From Phycisphaerae bacterium (lineage in GTDB: Bacteria; Planctomycetota; Phycisphaerae; Phycisphaerales; SM1A02), in the NCBI GenBank assembly GCA_002705085.1, contig PAHO01000032.1, positions 1-64,000 of the forward strand: a stretch of DNA of 64,000 nucleotides, read 5' to 3'. Positions 8,418-16,810 of this stretch are shown here, one piece after another. A program made the position numbers and the translations under genes. How positions within the stretch are numbered: the stretch's first letter is position 1; each line of letters begins with the position of its first letter. The notes under the pieces were generated by a model. It was given only the letters and a program-made list of their open reading frames with translations. It had not been told where the DNA came from and did no database searches.

Positions 8418-9604
8418 GCCAGTGGTTCCAGCGCGAGGCGGACCATGGTCTCCACGCCAAGCGGGATGGCGTGGTCGTTGAAGTCAAAGGTGGACTCGTG
8501 GACGTTGGGCATGTCCATCCCCTCGGGGCAGAGTCCCAAGGCAAAGAAGCACGCCGGCACTTTTTCTCCGTAATACGAGAAGTCTTCCGCGCCCATGACG
8601 GGGGCCTCCATGGGGCACACCGCGTCTTGCCCTTTGGCTTCAGCAATTTTGGCGTGCACCAAATCCACCAATTCAGGCACGTTGTTGGTGACGGGATACC
8701 CCGGGAACCAACGCAAGGTCGTTGCGCATCCAAACCCTTCGGCGACCGCGCCGGCCATCGACGCGATCCGATCGCGCATGCGGGAACGGCTTTCGGGAAG
8801 GAGGGTTCGCACCGTTCCGCCCATGGTGGCGGTGCGGGGAATCACGTTGAACGCATCGCCCGCGTGGATCGCGGCCACGGTGAGCACGACGGCGTCCAGT
8901 GGATCCGACTCGCGGCTCACCAGCGTTTGCAGGGCGGTGACAATGTGGGCCGCACACAACACGGGGTCTTGGGCGTATTGCGGCGCGGCGGCGTGTCCGC
9001 CGGTTCCTTCGACCAGCAACTCAAACCGATCGGCGGCAGCCAGCATGGGACCAGGAATCGAACCCGCTTGACCCAGTGGCATCTTGGGCCAGCCGTGCAA
9101 TCCAAACGCGCGAGCGGCCGGCGGGCCAATCACGGTGCCATCAAGGACCCCGTCTTCCACCATCTTGAGTCCACCACCGCCACCTTCTTCCGCTGGTTGG
9201 AAGCAGAAGAGCACTGGATTGGGCAATTCGCCTTCGTCTGACATTTCTTTCAGTATGCGAGCGGCCCCCAGCAAGATGCTGACGTGGCCGTCGTGACCGC
9301 AGGCGTGCATTTTGCCTTCGATGGTGCTGGCGTAGGGGAGTCCGGTTTCTTCGTGGATGGGCAGGGCGTCGATGTCGGCCCGCAGCAAGATGGCCTTCTC
9401 CCCCTTGCCGGGTAGGTATCCCAAGGTCCCGGTGCCTCCACCCAGATCACCCACATGCTCAATCCCAAGTTCGGTGAGATGACCGCGGATGACTTCAGCG
9501 GTTCGGTGCTCGTGGTATGCCAGTTCAGGGTGCCGATGGATGTCGTGGCGGATCTCAATGAGATCGGGAACGATGGGAGCGATGCGTTCTGCGTGCGTGG
9601 TCAT
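8414..9604 (-). CDS. M20 family amidohydrolase (hippurate hydrolase / N-acyl amino acid hydrolase type)
   Basis: 396 aa. Metal ligands of the M20D group are visible: IRHDIHRHPELAYHE at the N-terminus, then KMHACGHDGHVSILLGAA (bridging Cys/His set), then PAEEGGGGGLKMVEDG with the catalytic Glu pair, and MGAEDFSYY near the C-terminus. The family hydrolyses N-acyl amino acids and related amides such as hippurate, IAA-amino acids and N-acetyl-diaminopimelate. The catalytic and dimerisation domains are both complete. The start is preceded by a good promoter with a -10 box only 6 nt before the ATG. It is coupled by ATGA to the flavin-reductase-like gene. Exact substrate not determinable. Confidence 0.88.
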   Translation of the reverse strand: MTTHAERIAPIVPDLIEIRHDIHRHPELAYHEHRTAEVIRGHLTELGIEHVGDLGGGTGTLGYLPGKGEKAILLRADIDALPIHEETGLPYASTIEGKMHACGHDGHVSILLGAARILKEMSDEGELPNPVLFCFQPAEEGGGGGLKMVEDGVLDGTVIGPPAARAFGLHGWPKMPLGQAGSIPGPMLAAADRFELLVEGTGGHAAAPQYAQDPVLCAAHIVTALQTLVSRESDPLDAVVLTVAAIHAGDAFNVIPRTATMGGTVRTLLPESRSRMRDRIASMAGAVAEGFGCATTLRWFPGYPVTNNVPELVDLVHAKIAEAKGQDAVCPMEAPVMGAEDFSYYGEKVPACFFALGLCPEGMDMPNVHESTFDFNDHAIPLGVETMVRLALEPLA

Positions 9605-9610
9605 GCCCTA

Positions 9611-9638
9611 AGGATAGGGGACGAGGCCCTCAGCGCAA
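9611..9638 (-). promoter_or_regulatory. candidate promoter of the M20 amidohydrolase gene, near-leaderless
   Basis: On the minus strand TTGCGC (9638-9633), a 16-nt spacer and TATCCT (9616-9611) are followed after 6 nt by the ATG at 9604. No Shine-Dalgarno sequence fits between them. It overlaps the 3' end of the release-factor-like gene. Confidence 0.5.
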
Positions 9639-10160
9639 GCGGGGCAAACCCATGCTTTGTCGACCTTCGTTGACCAGATCAAACGAGGCTTTGTCATGCC
9701 GAAGCAGCCGAGCCAGTTGGCTCATGGAAACGCCCAGGAGCCCGGCGGTACCCGCGACATCCCAGCGCCGAGCCACGATCACATCCAGCGCTTCGGCCAA
9801 GAGGGCGGGGTATTCGTAGTGCTTGGGGTTCACCGGGAGCATGCGGCCCTGGCGACGCTTTTCCCAGAGATCGCTGGGTCGATAGCGCTCGTGGTGCACG
9901 GAAGTTCGAACCACCCGGGCCAGTCGATCTCGCAAACGACGCAGCGCCACCCGGCGGTTGTCGGCCTGTTTGCGCATCTCAGCGGCATGGGCCATCACTC
10001 CAGTTGGTTCGTGCACGATCTCGCAAGCGGTGGCGACTTTGTTGCGCCGTTGTCCCCCCGGGCCGGTGCCTCGTCCAAATTCCAGTTTGCAATGACGCAG
10101 CAACAGTTCCTCGTCAATCGTGGATGGGTGGGGCGCGTCAACCAGAAGGAATTCTTTCAT
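9630..10160 (-). CDS. peptide chain release factor-like protein (GGQ domain) with HTH-like C-terminus
   Basis: 176 aa. Residues about 14-60 form the class-I release factor catalytic domain: LLLRHCKLEFGRGTGPGGQ with the GGQ loop that enters the peptidyl transferase centre, then RNKVATACEIVHEPTGVMA. Codon-recognition domains are missing, as in ArfB/YaeJ and PrfH rescue factors. The tail is unlike the simple basic tail of ArfB: after a basic middle, residues about 132-155 (DVAGTAGLLGVSMSQLARLL) look like a Fis-type helix-turn-helix. The gene starts 3 nt after tsaD, placing it in a translation-related operon. A ribosome-rescue hydrolase is the best guess. Confidence 0.75.
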   Translation of the reverse strand: MKEFLLVDAPHPSTIDEELLLRHCKLEFGRGTGPGGQRRNKVATACEIVHEPTGVMAHAAEMRKQADNRRVALRRLRDRLARVVRTSVHHERYRPSDLWEKRRQGRMLPVNPKHYEYPALLAEALDVIVARRWDVAGTAGLLGVSMSQLARLLRHDKASFDLVNEGRQSMGLPRLR

Positions 10161-10163
10161 GGG

Positions 10164-11180
10164 TTACCTCGGACTCGCGGCCAACGACAGCGACGCTGGT
10201 CCTTCTTCTTGCAGCCGAATCCAACCCAGCCCCGCCACCATGGCGGCGTTGTCGACACACCATTTCATCGGAGGAATCCGGAGCTCCAACCCTTCTTCTT
10301 GGGCAAAAGTTTCCAGTTCTTTCCGGAGCCGTGAGTTGGCGCTGACGCCACCTCCAATCAACAACGATTGTGCATCGGCGTGATTTTGTCGAGCGCGGCG
10401 AAGTCCCCGAATCAACGTTCGTACCGCGGCCTTCTGAAACGATGCTGCCGCATCAGCACGTTCCTGATCGGACAGTGCATCGGGGTCGCGGTTCGGGGTT
10501 CCGGGTAGGCCCAGCACGCCGTATCGCACGGCGGTTTTGAGGCCACTGAATGAAAAATCAAGGGGGCGTCCCTTTAGGTTGGGCATGGGGAACTGGTATG
10601 CGTCGTCGTCTCCATGTTGCGCGGCCCGGTCCACTCGAACCCCGCCCGGCCATCCCAATCCCAACAGTGCTGCCGCTTTGTCGTAGGCCTCGCCAACCGC
10701 ATCATCAATGGTTCGCCCCAGGACGGTGCAGGAAAATGGCGCATCGATGCGATACAGACTCGAGTGCCCGCCACTGACGACCAATCCCAGGGCCGGCCAA
10801 GGTGGCGAGGATTGTTCAAGCAGTCCCGACCAAAGATGCGCTTCCACGTGGTGCACTCCGATCAGGGGAATGCCGAGCCGCCACGCCACACTTTTGGCGG
10901 CCGCCACGCCAACCAGAACCGATCCAATGAGGCCGGGTCGATGGGCCACGGCGACGGCGTCGATCTCAGAGAAGGAGGTGTTCGCCTCGGCCAGTGCTCG
11001 GTCAACGATTTTCCCGATCCGTTCGGCGTGCGCTCGTCCCGCGATTTCAGGGACCACACCTCCGTAGGTCTGGTGCAAATCGTCTTGCGATTGCACCACC
11101 GAGGCTCGGACGGTGTGCCCATCGTCAACCACGGCGACCGCGGTCTCGTCGCAACTGGATTCAAAACCAAGCACCCTCAT
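10164..11180 (-). CDS. tsaD: tRNA N6-threonylcarbamoyladenosine transferase TsaD
   Basis: 338 aa, normal length. The start MRVLGFESSCDETAVAV is the family N-terminus. The metal-binding HHVEAH motif has His111 and His115. VVSGGHSSLY is the nucleotide loop, GGGVSANSRLR is a second family motif, and CVDNAAMVAGLG carries the third metal ligand, Asp310. TsaD with TsaB and TsaE transfers threonylcarbamoyl from TC-AMP to A37 of ANN-decoding tRNAs in the cytoplasm. Its ATG overlaps the stop of the S41 protease gene (ATGA), and the release-factor-like gene follows after 3 nt. TsaB, TsaC and TsaE are not in the window. Confidence 0.96.
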   Translation of the reverse strand: MRVLGFESSCDETAVAVVDDGHTVRASVVQSQDDLHQTYGGVVPEIAGRAHAERIGKIVDRALAEANTSFSEIDAVAVAHRPGLIGSVLVGVAAAKSVAWRLGIPLIGVHHVEAHLWSGLLEQSSPPWPALGLVVSGGHSSLYRIDAPFSCTVLGRTIDDAVGEAYDKAAALLGLGWPGGVRVDRAAQHGDDDAYQFPMPNLKGRPLDFSFSGLKTAVRYGVLGLPGTPNRDPDALSDQERADAAASFQKAAVRTLIRGLRRARQNHADAQSLLIGGGVSANSRLRKELETFAQEEGLELRIPPMKWCVDNAAMVAGLGWIRLQEEGPASLSLAASPR

Positions 11181-12451
11181 GGACGCACGTCCGTGGTTTG
11201 GGGGAGAGCGTCGAGGCCCCGCAACATTTCGGCATCACCCAGTTGGTTGCGAATCCAATCTTGGCTGGGCAGCAATTGGGGCCAATCGGGGCCGGAGGTG
11301 ATGATGCCAGCATCGGACCAGCGTATGACCAGTTCGGTCCAGTCTTCGGGAGCGTCCAAGACGACGTCCGGATCGACGCCCCAATTTTCCTCGCCTTCCA
11401 CGCGCTGGACGCTGCGGCCGTCGGGAAGGTGATAGGTGGCCGCGGTGTATTTCAACGTTCCTCCATCACCAAAGTCTCGGATTTTTTGCACGGAACCTTT
11501 GCCATAGGTTCGGCGGCCCAGCACGGTTGCGCGTTGGTGAAATTGCAAAGCTCCCGCCACGATTTCACTGGCCGAGGCGGAACCTTCGTCCACCAAGACC
11601 ACCATGGGCAAGTCTGTCGCCACCTTTGATTTGGCGGTGAAGATGGCTTCCACCTCTCGGCGATTTCGGATTTCCACCACGATTCCAGATTCAAGGAACA
11701 GATCGCAGGTCTCCACGGCGGCCGAAAGGGAGCCCCCGGGGTTGCTTCGGAGGTCCAAGAGCAACCCGGTGGCATTGGGATGATTTTCGATGACCGAGCG
11801 CAGATCAGCGGGGGTCTCATCGAGGAACTGATTGATGCGAATCACCAAAGTGCCGTCATCAAGTTGCCATTCCCACTGGCCATCGGTGCGCCGAAGCCCC
11901 AGCACCGTTTGGGTTTTGATTTGACGACGAACCAAGGTGAAATTCAATTCTTGATCGTCTCGGACCACTGTGATTGCGACGGAGGAACCCTCGGGGCCTG
12001 AGATCAATGTCACGATTTCATTGAGCGTCATGTTGTCCAGTGGATGTGAAGCCACGGCAACAATGAGGTCGCCAGCTTTGATTCCAGCTTGCAGAGCGGG
12101 ACTCGCATCAAGTGGTGTTGTGACCAACGCGCCTCGTGGATCGGAGGAAGCGGAGACGCCGATCCCGGCAAATGTGCCTTGAACTTCTTTCACAAATTCA
12201 TCGCGGTCCCGTGGGGGGATCCACACGGTGTACGGATCGCCCGTGCGGTCCACCATTCCTTGGATGGCCCCTTCGCGGAGTTCCTCTGTGGTGAGTTCTC
12301 GGACGAATTCCGTCTCGAGGGTTTGGGCCACCTCGAGCAGGCCCTCGCCCAATTCCGCCCGCAGGGCTCTTTTGGACAGCGCCGTGGGCAGCCGCAACAC
12401 AATGATTGCACTGGCAACAAGCATCAGGATGGTGGGCCAACGGGATCGCAA
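11177..12451 (-). CDS. carboxyl-terminal processing protease (S41A, CtpA/Prc type)
   Basis: 424 aa from a TTG at 12451; AGGAAGGA lies 7 nt upstream and no better start precedes the membrane segment. Residues 7-22 are an N-terminal transmembrane anchor. A PDZ domain covers about 90-165 (GTFAGIGVSASSDPRGALV, SPALQAGIKAGDLIVAV). The peptidase domain has LLLDLRSNPGGSL, the catalytic Ser in DEGSASASEIVAGAL (about 291-295) and Lys318 in GRRTYGKGSVQ. These enzymes trim or degrade periplasmic proteins from their C-termini. Divergent from hflX across 91 nt. The frame stays open far upstream opposite hflX, but that stretch is not coding. An ATG at 12424 is a less likely start. Confidence 0.9.
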   Translation of the reverse strand: MRSRWPTILMLVASAIIVLRLPTALSKRALRAELGEGLLEVAQTLETEFVRELTTEELREGAIQGMVDRTGDPYTVWIPPRDRDEFVKEVQGTFAGIGVSASSDPRGALVTTPLDASPALQAGIKAGDLIVAVASHPLDNMTLNEIVTLISGPEGSSVAITVVRDDQELNFTLVRRQIKTQTVLGLRRTDGQWEWQLDDGTLVIRINQFLDETPADLRSVIENHPNATGLLLDLRSNPGGSLSAAVETCDLFLESGIVVEIRNRREVEAIFTAKSKVATDLPMVVLVDEGSASASEIVAGALQFHQRATVLGRRTYGKGSVQKIRDFGDGGTLKYTAATYHLPDGRSVQRVEGEENWGVDPDVVLDAPEDWTELVIRWSDAGIITSGPDWPQLLPSQDWIRNQLGDAEMLRGLDALPQTTDVRP

Positions 12452-12542
12452 AGTGGTGTCCTTCCTAGAGGGTATCCGTTGTGATGCTCTAAACTCCAGA
12501 CTGGAGACCCGATTGGCCCACCACGAACCGCTGCGAGACACG
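12452..12542. promoter_or_regulatory. divergent promoter region between the S41 protease gene and hflX
   Basis: The 91-nt gap must carry promoters for both directions. It includes the Shine-Dalgarno sequence of the protease gene (minus strand) and an odd-centred inverted repeat, CTCCAG-A-CTGGAG, at 12494-12506 that could be a regulator site. No -35/-10 pair stands out strongly. Confidence 0.35.
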
Positions 12543-13919
12543 ATGAAGGTCGCGACCGAGCGGACCATTTTGGTCCATGTCGGGCTGGCGGGACGTTGGA
12601 GTGACCCCCAAAATCCCTTCGGCGAGATTGCGGCCCTGGTGGAAGCGGCCGGAGCTGAGGTGGTGGGGACCATTTCCCAGAACTTGTCCAAGCCGAGTGC
12701 CAAGACCTTGATTCGAAAAGGGAAGGTGCAAGAACTGGCGGCCGCGGTGAAAGCGTTGTCGGCGGGTTTGGTGGTCTTTGACCACGATCTCACTCCCGCC
12801 CAAATTCGAGAACTTGAGCGGGCCTGCGTGGTGAAAATTTTGGACCGCTCGGAATTGATTCTGGACATCTTTGCCAGCCGGGCCGCGACCCTGGAGGCAA
12901 AGCTTCAAGTTGAAATTGCACAGTTGCAATACACCTACCCTCGGTTGCGGGCAATGTGGGATCACTTGGGGCAGGTCACCGGCGGCGCTCCGGTGGGCAT
13001 CGGCACTCGGGGGCCTGGGGAAACCCAACTTGAGATTGACCGGCGTTTGGCTCGTGATCGCTTGGCCCAATTGCGGCGTGAACTGAGAGAAGTGCAACGC
13101 CGGAAAAGCCGTGAAGTGGCCGATCGAACCGAAGATCATTTCACGGTGGGTCTGGTGGGGTACACCAATGCGGGGAAAAGCACCCTCTTCAATCGTCTGA
13201 CTGATGGCGGGGCCTTCGCGGCCGACATGCTGTTCGCAACCCTGTCCACTCGGGTTGATGCATGGCCTTTGGGGGGTGGTGTGCAAGTTCTGGTCTCAGA
13301 CACCGTGGGCTTTGTTCGAGATTTGCCGCACCGTTTGGTGGCTTCATTTCGCGCCACTTTGGAAGAGACGATTCATTCATCACTGATCCTCCAAGTGTTG
13401 GACGCGAGCGATCCTCATGCGGTGATGCAACTGGAAACCACCGAACGCACCCTTGATGACATTGGGGCGACGAGCCAGCCACGGTTGGTGTTGTTGAACA
13501 AGATGGATCTGATCGAACCTCGGGATCGATTGCTTTGGATGCATCGCTATCCGGATGCGTTGCCCATCAGCGCGGTGGATGGAACGGGCATTGATGAGTT
13601 GTCCGAGCGGGTTCGGGCGCTGGCGTTGGGAGGGGTCCAAGAGGTCGAAGTCACGTTGCCTTACGCATCGGCCAAAGCCATTGATCATTTGGAGCGCCGG
13701 GCCGAAGTGCTTGATCGCGAATACGGCGACGGAACGGTGACCCTCAAGGTGAGGTTGGCCCGTCGCCAAGCCGACGAACTTGCCAGTTTGGATCGAAAAG
13801 CTTTGATCAACGGCGCGCCGGCCTCGGAAGCCGGCATGGTGGTTTGGGGTGAAGTACAAACGCCTTCAGATCTAGGTGTGCCTCCCCATAAGAAGTCACT
13901 TGGAGGATGGACGCCGTGA
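12543..13919 (+). CDS. hflX: ribosome-associated GTPase HflX
   Basis: 458 aa. The start MKVATERTILVHVGL matches the usual HflX N-terminus; the longer frame upstream crosses the divergent promoter. The N-terminal HflX domain (about 1-190) has LIRKGKVQEL, FDHDLTPAQIRELE, VKILDRSELILDIFA and the GIGTRGPGETQLEIDRR signature. The G domain shows GYTNAGKST (206-214), DTVGF (253-257) and NKMD (319-322). HflX splits 70S ribosomes stalled under heat or antibiotic stress. Its stop codon overlaps the GTG of the next gene (GTGA), so the two are translationally coupled. Confidence 0.95.
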   Translation: MKVATERTILVHVGLAGRWSDPQNPFGEIAALVEAAGAEVVGTISQNLSKPSAKTLIRKGKVQELAAAVKALSAGLVVFDHDLTPAQIRELERACVVKILDRSELILDIFASRAATLEAKLQVEIAQLQYTYPRLRAMWDHLGQVTGGAPVGIGTRGPGETQLEIDRRLARDRLAQLRRELREVQRRKSREVADRTEDHFTVGLVGYTNAGKSTLFNRLTDGGAFAADMLFATLSTRVDAWPLGGGVQVLVSDTVGFVRDLPHRLVASFRATLEETIHSSLILQVLDASDPHAVMQLETTERTLDDIGATSQPRLVLLNKMDLIEPRDRLLWMHRYPDALPISAVDGTGIDELSERVRALALGGVQEVEVTLPYASAKAIDHLERRAEVLDREYGDGTVTLKVRLARRQADELASLDRKALINGAPASEAGMVVWGEVQTPSDLGVPPHKKSLGGWTP

Positions 13920-14878
13920 ACGGTGGCCTGCACCGATTTCGAGATCGAGTTGATCCTGATCTGCTTTCAGAAATAGATGCTTGGATCGGTCGTCATCCTT
14001 TGGTTCGGATTCGTTCGGCCCTCGAGGCGCGCACCGATGAAAAAGCATTCTTTGATGCGTTGGCTGAAGCGGTCTTGGCCCGGCATGTGCTTTCGCTGGG
14101 CTTTGATGTTGAAACCGAAGTGCCAACCGTGGGCAACATGACCGCGGACCTTCGCGTAAGCAAAGGGGGGCGCGAGGTCTTTTTGCATGTCAAGCGGGTT
14201 GCGACCGACATCGACAACCGTGCTTCTCGGCAAATTGTCATTTCCCCCCGACTGCGGGCTCTGGAGATGGTGCCACGGCCTTGGTTGATTCGTGTTCGTT
14301 GGAGCTCTGGAGCCACCGATCGTCAGATGCAACGGTTGGTGGAGGAAGGCATGGACTTCCTTCGCCACGCCAGCGTTGGTGATGAGCTCAAAGTGACCGA
14401 CGACGATGGCTCAGATCTTGGCGGCATCCGAGTGCTGGCCCCCCACGATGGTCGCCGCGTAGTGCTGCACATTGGAATGCCCGATGGCTTCATCGATCAC
14501 ACGCCACGAATGCGCAAGCGTTTGGACCGAGCCTTTGCCCAATTCAAGCCCGGCGCCGAAAACGCCATTGTTGTTGCCAGCAGTGACCACCAGGATGGCT
14601 TTGATTTTGAAACGGCGTTGCTCGGCCAATTCGTGGAACGCTGGGATCGGCGACCTACGGACGGTCGCCGGGTTGCTCACGGCCGCGATGATCTTGGTTT
14701 TTGGTCCGGCGGTGCCCATCCCACTTCGCGTGCGGCGAGTTGGTTTCGGTTGTCTCCACATTCGGGTGAATTCTCCCCCCGGATGTGGTTCCGACAAAGC
14801 GACCGCCCTGCTTCCGATGGGGCCCAGATGCTCAGAGCCATTTTTGGTCAAGAAGAGCCACCTGAACCCACGGCCTAG
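13916..14878 (+). CDS. uncharacterised protein with PD-(D/E)XK nuclease-like region
   Basis: 320 aa from a GTG at 13916 that overlaps the hflX stop (GTGA) with GGAGG 9 nt upstream; the ATG at 13907 has no room for a ribosome-binding site. I do not recognise the family. Residues about 45-100 have the order seen in PD-(D/E)XK nucleases: a helix with Glu (FFDALAEAVLARHVL), then GFDVETEVPTVGNMTADLRV with the candidate Asp, then REVFLHVKRV, where the usual ExK is HxK. The remainder alternates beta strands with charged helices. Gene coupling to hflX suggests a role in RNA or ribosome stress handling. An inactive nuclease-like fold is equally possible. Confidence 0.5.
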   Translation: MNGGLHRFRDRVDPDLLSEIDAWIGRHPLVRIRSALEARTDEKAFFDALAEAVLARHVLSLGFDVETEVPTVGNMTADLRVSKGGREVFLHVKRVATDIDNRASRQIVISPRLRALEMVPRPWLIRVRWSSGATDRQMQRLVEEGMDFLRHASVGDELKVTDDDGSDLGGIRVLAPHDGRRVVLHIGMPDGFIDHTPRMRKRLDRAFAQFKPGAENAIVVASSDHQDGFDFETALLGQFVERWDRRPTDGRRVAHGRDDLGFWSGGAHPTSRAASWFRLSPHSGEFSPRMWFRQSDRPASDGAQMLRAIFGQEEPPEPTA

Positions 14879-14881
14879 AAT
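14876..14881 (+). promoter_or_regulatory. candidate -10 box (TAGAAT) 8 nt before the M29 aminopeptidase start
   Basis: TAGAAT overlaps the stop codon of the upstream gene and ends 8 nt before the ATG, with no Shine-Dalgarno sequence in between. No clear -35 is present. It may give a leaderless transcript in addition to read-through from hflX. Confidence 0.35.
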
Positions 14882-14889
14882 GGTCCACC

Positions 14890-16011
14890 ATGGACCCAAG
14901 ACACGAACGGCTGGCTGAACTGCTTATTCATCACTCCACCCGCTTGCAGGCGGGTGAGCACGTGTTGATTGAAGCTTTTGACATCCCGGAATCGATGGTG
15001 ATTGCCGCGGTGAAGGCGGCCAAATCGGTGGGAGCGCATCCCCATGTCACTTTGCGGAACAATCGGTTGCAGCGAGCCTTGATCGAAGATGCCGCCGATG
15101 CCCAAGTGGCCACCCAAGCCGAGTACGACCGCTTTCGCATGGAGAAAATGGACGCGTATCTCGGTCTCCGTGGAGGCAACAACGCCAATGAACTGGCGGG
15201 TCTTGCCGGTGAGGATCAAAAGCGTTGGAGTACGGGCTACCAAACCCCGGTGCATTTTCAGCAGCGTGTGAACCACACCCGCTGGTGTGTATTGCGTTGG
15301 CCCGCACCCGGCATGGCCCAGTCCGCGTCCATGAGCACCGAGTCTTATGAAGACTTTTATTTTCGGGTATGCACCATGGATTACGCCCGCATGGCTCAGG
15401 CGGTTGAACCATTGAAGGCCCGAATGGACGCGGCCGATCAGGTGCACATCTGCGGGCCGGGCGACACCGACCTGACGTTCTCCATCAAAGACATCCCGTC
15501 GATCCCATGCTGTGGCAACATGAATATTCCTGACGGTGAGATTTTTACCGCCCCGATCCGGGATTCGGTCAACGGAGTGATGCAGTACAACACGCCCACC
15601 CGCTACCAGGGCAATGACTTCGCCAATGTTCGTCTGGTGTTCAAGGATGGCAAAATTGTGGAGCACGGTGCCGACAAAGGGGCTGAGCACTTGGGAGCCA
15701 TCTTCGACACTGATGAAGGCGCTCGGTTCATCGGAGAGTTTGCCATCGGCTTCAACCCCTTCATCATGCACGCCCAAAATGACATTCTTTTCGATGAAAA
15801 GATCGCGGGCAGTTTGCACTTCACGCCTGGCAATGCCTACGAAGATGCCAACAACGGGAACACATCCTCCATCCACTGGGACATGGTTCTGATCCAAAGG
15901 TCCGATTATGGGGGGGGGACCATTGCCTTTGATGGCGAGGTCATCCGGAAAGACGGATTGTTCGTGCCCGAAGATCTGCAAGCATTGAATCCTGAGCAGT
16001 TGGGGGCTTGA
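14890..16011 (+). CDS. aminopeptidase, M29 family
   Basis: 373 aa, typical length (T. thermophilus AmpT has about 410). The residues that bind the two metals in family M29 can be matched in order: Glu217 (DGEIFTAPI), Glu283 (IGEFAIGFNP), His310 (SLHFTPGNAY), Tyr317, and His329/Asp331 (SSIHWDMV). The N-terminal half holds the substrate-limiting domain (AGEHVLIEAFDIPESMV). These are cytosolic metallo-aminopeptidases of broad specificity. It lies 11 nt after the nuclease-like gene and may be read with it, or from its own promoter just before the ATG. Confidence 0.9.
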   Translation: MDPRHERLAELLIHHSTRLQAGEHVLIEAFDIPESMVIAAVKAAKSVGAHPHVTLRNNRLQRALIEDAADAQVATQAEYDRFRMEKMDAYLGLRGGNNANELAGLAGEDQKRWSTGYQTPVHFQQRVNHTRWCVLRWPAPGMAQSASMSTESYEDFYFRVCTMDYARMAQAVEPLKARMDAADQVHICGPGDTDLTFSIKDIPSIPCCGNMNIPDGEIFTAPIRDSVNGVMQYNTPTRYQGNDFANVRLVFKDGKIVEHGADKGAEHLGAIFDTDEGARFIGEFAIGFNPFIMHAQNDILFDEKIAGSLHFTPGNAYEDANNGNTSSIHWDMVLIQRSDYGGGTIAFDGEVIRKDGLFVPEDLQALNPEQLGA

Positions 16012-16151
16012 GAAGCGTCCGGTGGCTTTCTCGGACCGCAACCGGGCCAGATCGCCGGAATGATCCGACCCTTCGGCGCGGCCCGACGCGAATTGGATGA
16101 GATTCCGATCCGCCCGTGAATGACCATGGGCTCTCATCCGATGCTCGGTGC

Positions 16152-16610
16152 ATGACGACCAGTACCCGCATTGGAGACCTTCTGTGTGCCGCCGGTGAGC
16201 TTGAGCCGAAGGAATTGACCCGGTTGCTCAAACTTCAAGAATCAGGCCCAGCACGACCGCTCGGCGCGTTGGCAGAGGAGCATGCGGGGGTTGATCCCGC
16301 GGCGGTCGAAGCGGCCTGGGCGGCACAAATGTCGCAGTGGGGGGGAAGGGTTGATCCTCGACGTCTTTATCCAGAGAAGGACGCGATGCAGTTGGTGACC
16401 CCAAGACGGGCTCGGCAATTCAATATTTTGCCGGTCTCGCGGCAAGGGGGACGGCTGTCGTATTGCACCACGCCGCTGGGGTTGGTTTCTGCCCATCGAT
16501 TCGTGACCAATGTCTTGGGGCTCGTCTCCGAGCCCATGTTGGCCATGCGTTCTGATTTGCATGAAGCCATTGAGAAGCACTATCCCGCCTCCAGCTGCGG
16601 TGCGGCCTAA
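16152..16610 (+). CDS. stand-alone GspE N-terminal (MshEN-like) domain protein
   Basis: 152 aa from an ATG at 16152 (an in-frame ATG at 16116 would add 12 residues). The layout matches the N-terminal domain of GspE/PilB ATPases: RIGDLLCAAGELEPKELTRL, a second helix pair with Leu/Ala spacing, then a beta-rich part with PRRARQFNILPVSRQGGRL and TTPLGLVSAHRFVTNVLGL. In MshE this domain binds cyclic di-GMP; whether this copy keeps the binding residues is uncertain. No ATPase domain follows. It could be a c-di-GMP-sensing or adaptor protein for type II or IV machinery. The 140-nt gap before it shows nothing definite. Confidence 0.55.
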   Translation: MTTSTRIGDLLCAAGELEPKELTRLLKLQESGPARPLGALAEEHAGVDPAAVEAAWAAQMSQWGGRVDPRRLYPEKDAMQLVTPRRARQFNILPVSRQGGRLSYCTTPLGLVSAHRFVTNVLGLVSEPMLAMRSDLHEAIEKHYPASSCGAA

Positions 16611-16639
16611 GGCGGGCTCCAGACCTCACAGAAACGCAA

Positions 16640-16671
16640 ATCGCCGCCCCCTTGGAGAGAGGGGCGGCGAT
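16640..16671 (-). terminator. intrinsic terminator of the tRNA-His/tRNA-Phe transcript
   Basis: A perfect 11-bp G+C-rich stem (ATCGCCGCCCC / GGGGCGGCGAT, 10-nt loop) is followed on the minus strand by TTGCGTTT. It lies 7 nt beyond the tRNA-Phe 3' end. Confidence 0.75.
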
Positions 16672-16677
16672 CTGAAG

Positions 16678-16750
16678 TGGCGAGAGGCGGACTTGAACCG
16701 CCGACACCCGCATTTTCAATGCGGTGCTCTACCAACTGAGCTACCTCGCC
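16678..16750 (-). tRNA. tRNA-Phe (GAA)
   Basis: A 73-nt cloverleaf on the minus strand. Acceptor GGCGAGG pairs with TCTCGCC (one G-T). The D arm is GCTC...GAGC. The anticodon stem CCGCA/TGCGG encloses loop TTGAAAA with anticodon GAA. The T arm is GGCGG-TTCAAGT-CCGCC and the discriminator is A. The CCA end is not encoded. Confidence 0.96.
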
Positions 16751-16810
16751 AGAGGTGCACCCGTGGAGGGCAGGTCGTAGAGCGTACGCAGGAATGCGAA
16801 CGTCTTCAAG

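Noticed and set aside
12452-12868. N-terminal extension of the S41 protease frame
   Set aside because: It runs through the divergent promoter and into the opposite strand of hflX; a TTG with a strong Shine-Dalgarno sequence directly before the membrane anchor is a better start.
14875-16137. Long open frame (420 aa) on the minus strand opposite the M29 aminopeptidase
   Set aside because: It mirrors the codon pattern of the plus-strand gene, which has complete catalytic residues. The translated frame shows no recognisable domain and no start signal.
16640-16671. Strong hairpin considered as a plus-strand terminator of the GspE-N-like gene
   Set aside because: The T-rich stretch follows it on the minus strand only, matching the tRNA transcript; on the plus strand it is followed by CTGAAGTGG.
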